Assembly: GCA_043744615.1 (NCBI GenBank)
Contig: JAYTUJ010000032.1
Location: 1-6,810 of the forward strand
Source of the DNA: JAYTUJ01 sp043744615
Lineage (GTDB): Bacteria; Patescibacteriota; Minisyncoccia; Phycocordibacterales; CAIRYW01
DNA: 6,810 nt
Reading direction: 5' to 3'
Shown here: positions 5,717 through 6,810 of the stretch, in pieces
How the letters are laid out: every line of letters begins with the position of its first letter
Numbering within the stretch: the first letter of the stretch is position 1
Program-made: the position numbers and the translations under genes
The notes under the pieces: generated by a model
The model's input: only the letters and a program-made list of their open reading frames with translations
Databases searched by the model: none
Told to the model about the DNA's origin: nothing

Positions 5717-6250
5717 TTAACTATTGTTTATTTCTGGGACTGGCAATCCTAATTTCTGTAGTGGTAAATATTTAAAATAATACTGACATCCAACAGAAAT
5801 AATGTAATCCAGAGTATCTTTGTACTTAATATCTCTAAACCAATCACTTAGAATGTAGATGTACTCAACTTCAATATTAAGTGGTGCCATTAGCTTTGCA
5901 TACTGCTTTCGCTTGAAATCACAAGTTTGGAGTTTTTCATCAACAGAACCAGCGACTTGTTGAAATTTAACTTCGATGACGAAAAGAGTATTATTTATAA
6001 TCACATAAATAGCCTCATCGGGAAGTAATTTTTTGGAAAGTATTGTTTTATAATTGATACCTTTAGATGCAAGATAAACATACAAAGCATTCTTTTTCAT
6101 ACTCCGAGCAACTTCCTTCTCTTCATAGAGAACAATATTATCCTGCACAGAATAACCTTTTGTAGATTGTAAAAGCGTAAGGATGTCTGTCTCCCTTTAA
6201 AAATTTAGCCCTGTTATTGTATTACCTCCCCCAACTCCGTTTGCTTTCAT
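5717..6250 (-). pseudogene. PD-(D/E)XK type II restriction endonuclease with an in-frame stop at codon 18
   Basis: The ATG at 6250 starts 4 nt after the Dam-like methylase stop and reads through a GVGGGNTITGLNF motif typical of type II endonuclease N-termini. TAA at 6199-6197 then interrupts the frame. The same frame continues RETDILTLL and runs to 5717, 177 codons in all. The catalytic core is present: PDEA (Asp78 in full-length numbering), FVIEVKF (Glu93, Lys95) and QQVAGSVDEKLQT. From recall, relatives have Glu after GL-x-F, so one GAA-to-TAA change would explain the stop. The first in-frame canonical start beyond it is GTG at 6148, which would give a 143-residue product keeping the PD-(D/E)XK residues but lacking 34 N-terminal residues. 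It would be the nuclease of the upstream methylase; the target is unknown. Confidence 0.75.
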
Positions 6251-6254
6251 AATT

Positions 6255-6810
6255 TTAATAGTTAGTTACTAATACTTCTGTAATTTTTCCTCTTTTAGAA
6301 GCATCGGAGTTAATGGCGCGACCTGCTTGTACTTTTGTAATACGAATGCCTTTAATTTCAGAGTATATTTTATTGATAAATGGAGTATCTGAATTAGACA
6401 ACATCACAAAACAGCCTTGTTTATGCAATTCCACAAAAGTATCGCGTAGCTCAATCTGTTCTTTTTCTAAAAAAGTTTCGGCTGTGTAAGAAGTAAATGA
6501 AGCAGTTTTACTTACTGGATAATATGGTGGATCAAAATAAATAAAATCTCTTTTTTTGGCTCGTGTCAGTATCGCATTATAATCTTGTTGTTTTATCGAA
6601 GTAGTATGCAACGCTTTAGAAGCTCGAATTAGATTTTCTTCATCACAAATCAAGGGATTGTTATAACTACCAAATGGAACATTGAAACCACCTTGTTTGT
6701 TTACTCGATATAATCCATTAAAACCTGTGCGGTTTAGATAAATAAAACGAGAAGCAGTATCAACATCAGATAAGTTCTCAATCTTTTTAGCACGAATTTT
6801 CAAGTAGTAT
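6255..6810 (-). CDS. Dam-family DNA adenine methyltransferase, N-terminus beyond the window
   Basis: The frame is open through the right edge (last visible codons TAC TAC TTG), leaving about 184 C-terminal residues of a protein that is usually 260-290 long. It is a class D12 N6-adenine methyltransferase. Visible hallmarks are FIYLNRTGFNGLYRVNKQGG, GGFNVPFG, the catalytic DPPY encoded at 6533-6522 followed by TASFTSYT, and the late LSNSD motif. The N-terminal cofactor motif lies outside. Relatives methylate adenine in short sites such as GATC; the site here cannot be read from the sequence. The TTG at 6803 is not a sensible start because the conserved family sequence continues upstream. It is the first visible operon gene and would protect the host from the endonuclease that follows 4 nt later. 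Confidence 0.92.
   Translation of the reverse strand, partial: YYLKIRAKKIENLSDVDTASRFIYLNRTGFNGLYRVNKQGGFNVPFGSYNNPLICDEENLIRASKALHTTSIKQQDYNAILTRAKKRDFIYFDPPYYPVSKTASFTSYTAETFLEKEQIELRDTFVELHKQGCFVMLSNSDTPFINKIYSEIKGIRITKVQAGRAINSDASKRGKITEVLVTNY

Noticed and set aside
6197..6199. Alternative genetic code or frameshift as the cause of the stop
   Set aside because: Both sides are in the same frame, so it is no indel. TAA ends other genes here (DUF262 protein, hicB, the ATPase), so it is a normal stop, and reassigned bacterial codes affect TGA.
1..6810. CRISPR array
   Set aside because: No regularly spaced direct repeats of CRISPR length are visible anywhere in the window.

Overview
The window looks bacterial: short genes separated by a few bases or overlapping, standard stop codons and sigma70-type promoter elements. 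Start sites mostly lack a clear Shine-Dalgarno sequence, and hicB seems to be read from a leaderless mRNA. That style, together with a recombinase tail that resembles ones I recall from candidate-phyla-radiation (Patescibacteria) genomes, suggests such an organism, but only tentatively. No marker gene is present.

Layout. (1) Bases 1-609, plus strand: a weak hairpin/T-tract, an extended -10 promoter, then a hicB-hicA toxin-antitoxin pair (144-374 and 367-609) overlapping by 8 nt. (2) Bases 610-1742: about 1.1 kb of GC-richer DNA with no intact gene. It holds the probable tail of a recombinase (plus, 659-793), a minus-strand reading frame broken by two stops behind a consensus extended -10 box (1428-832), four strong hairpins (1139-1319), an imperfect duplication, and a minus-strand intrinsic terminator (1640-1676). 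(3) Bases 1743-6810, minus strand: a visibly AT-rich five-gene defence operon running off the right edge. In transcription order: a Dam-family adenine methyltransferase (partial, 6810-6255), a PD-(D/E)XK restriction endonuclease with an in-frame stop at codon 18 (6250-5717), a DUF262/DUF1524 GmrSD-like nuclease (5705-3951), a second DNA methyltransferase with an HPPY motif (3943-3191), and an ABC-type ATPase fused to a TOPRIM/DUF4435-like domain (3194-1743).

How the genes may work together. The first two genes form a type II restriction-modification pair whose nuclease seems newly disabled, leaving the methylase as an orphan. The last three genes are packed with gaps of 7 nt and -4 nt and look like one functional cassette: a DNA-marking enzyme, a nuclease of a family known to sense DNA modification, and a PARIS/OLD-like ATPase effector. 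This methyltransferase-DUF262-AAA/TOPRIM combination is the best candidate for a little-described system here. With hicBA and recombinase debris alongside, the whole window reads as a defence island.
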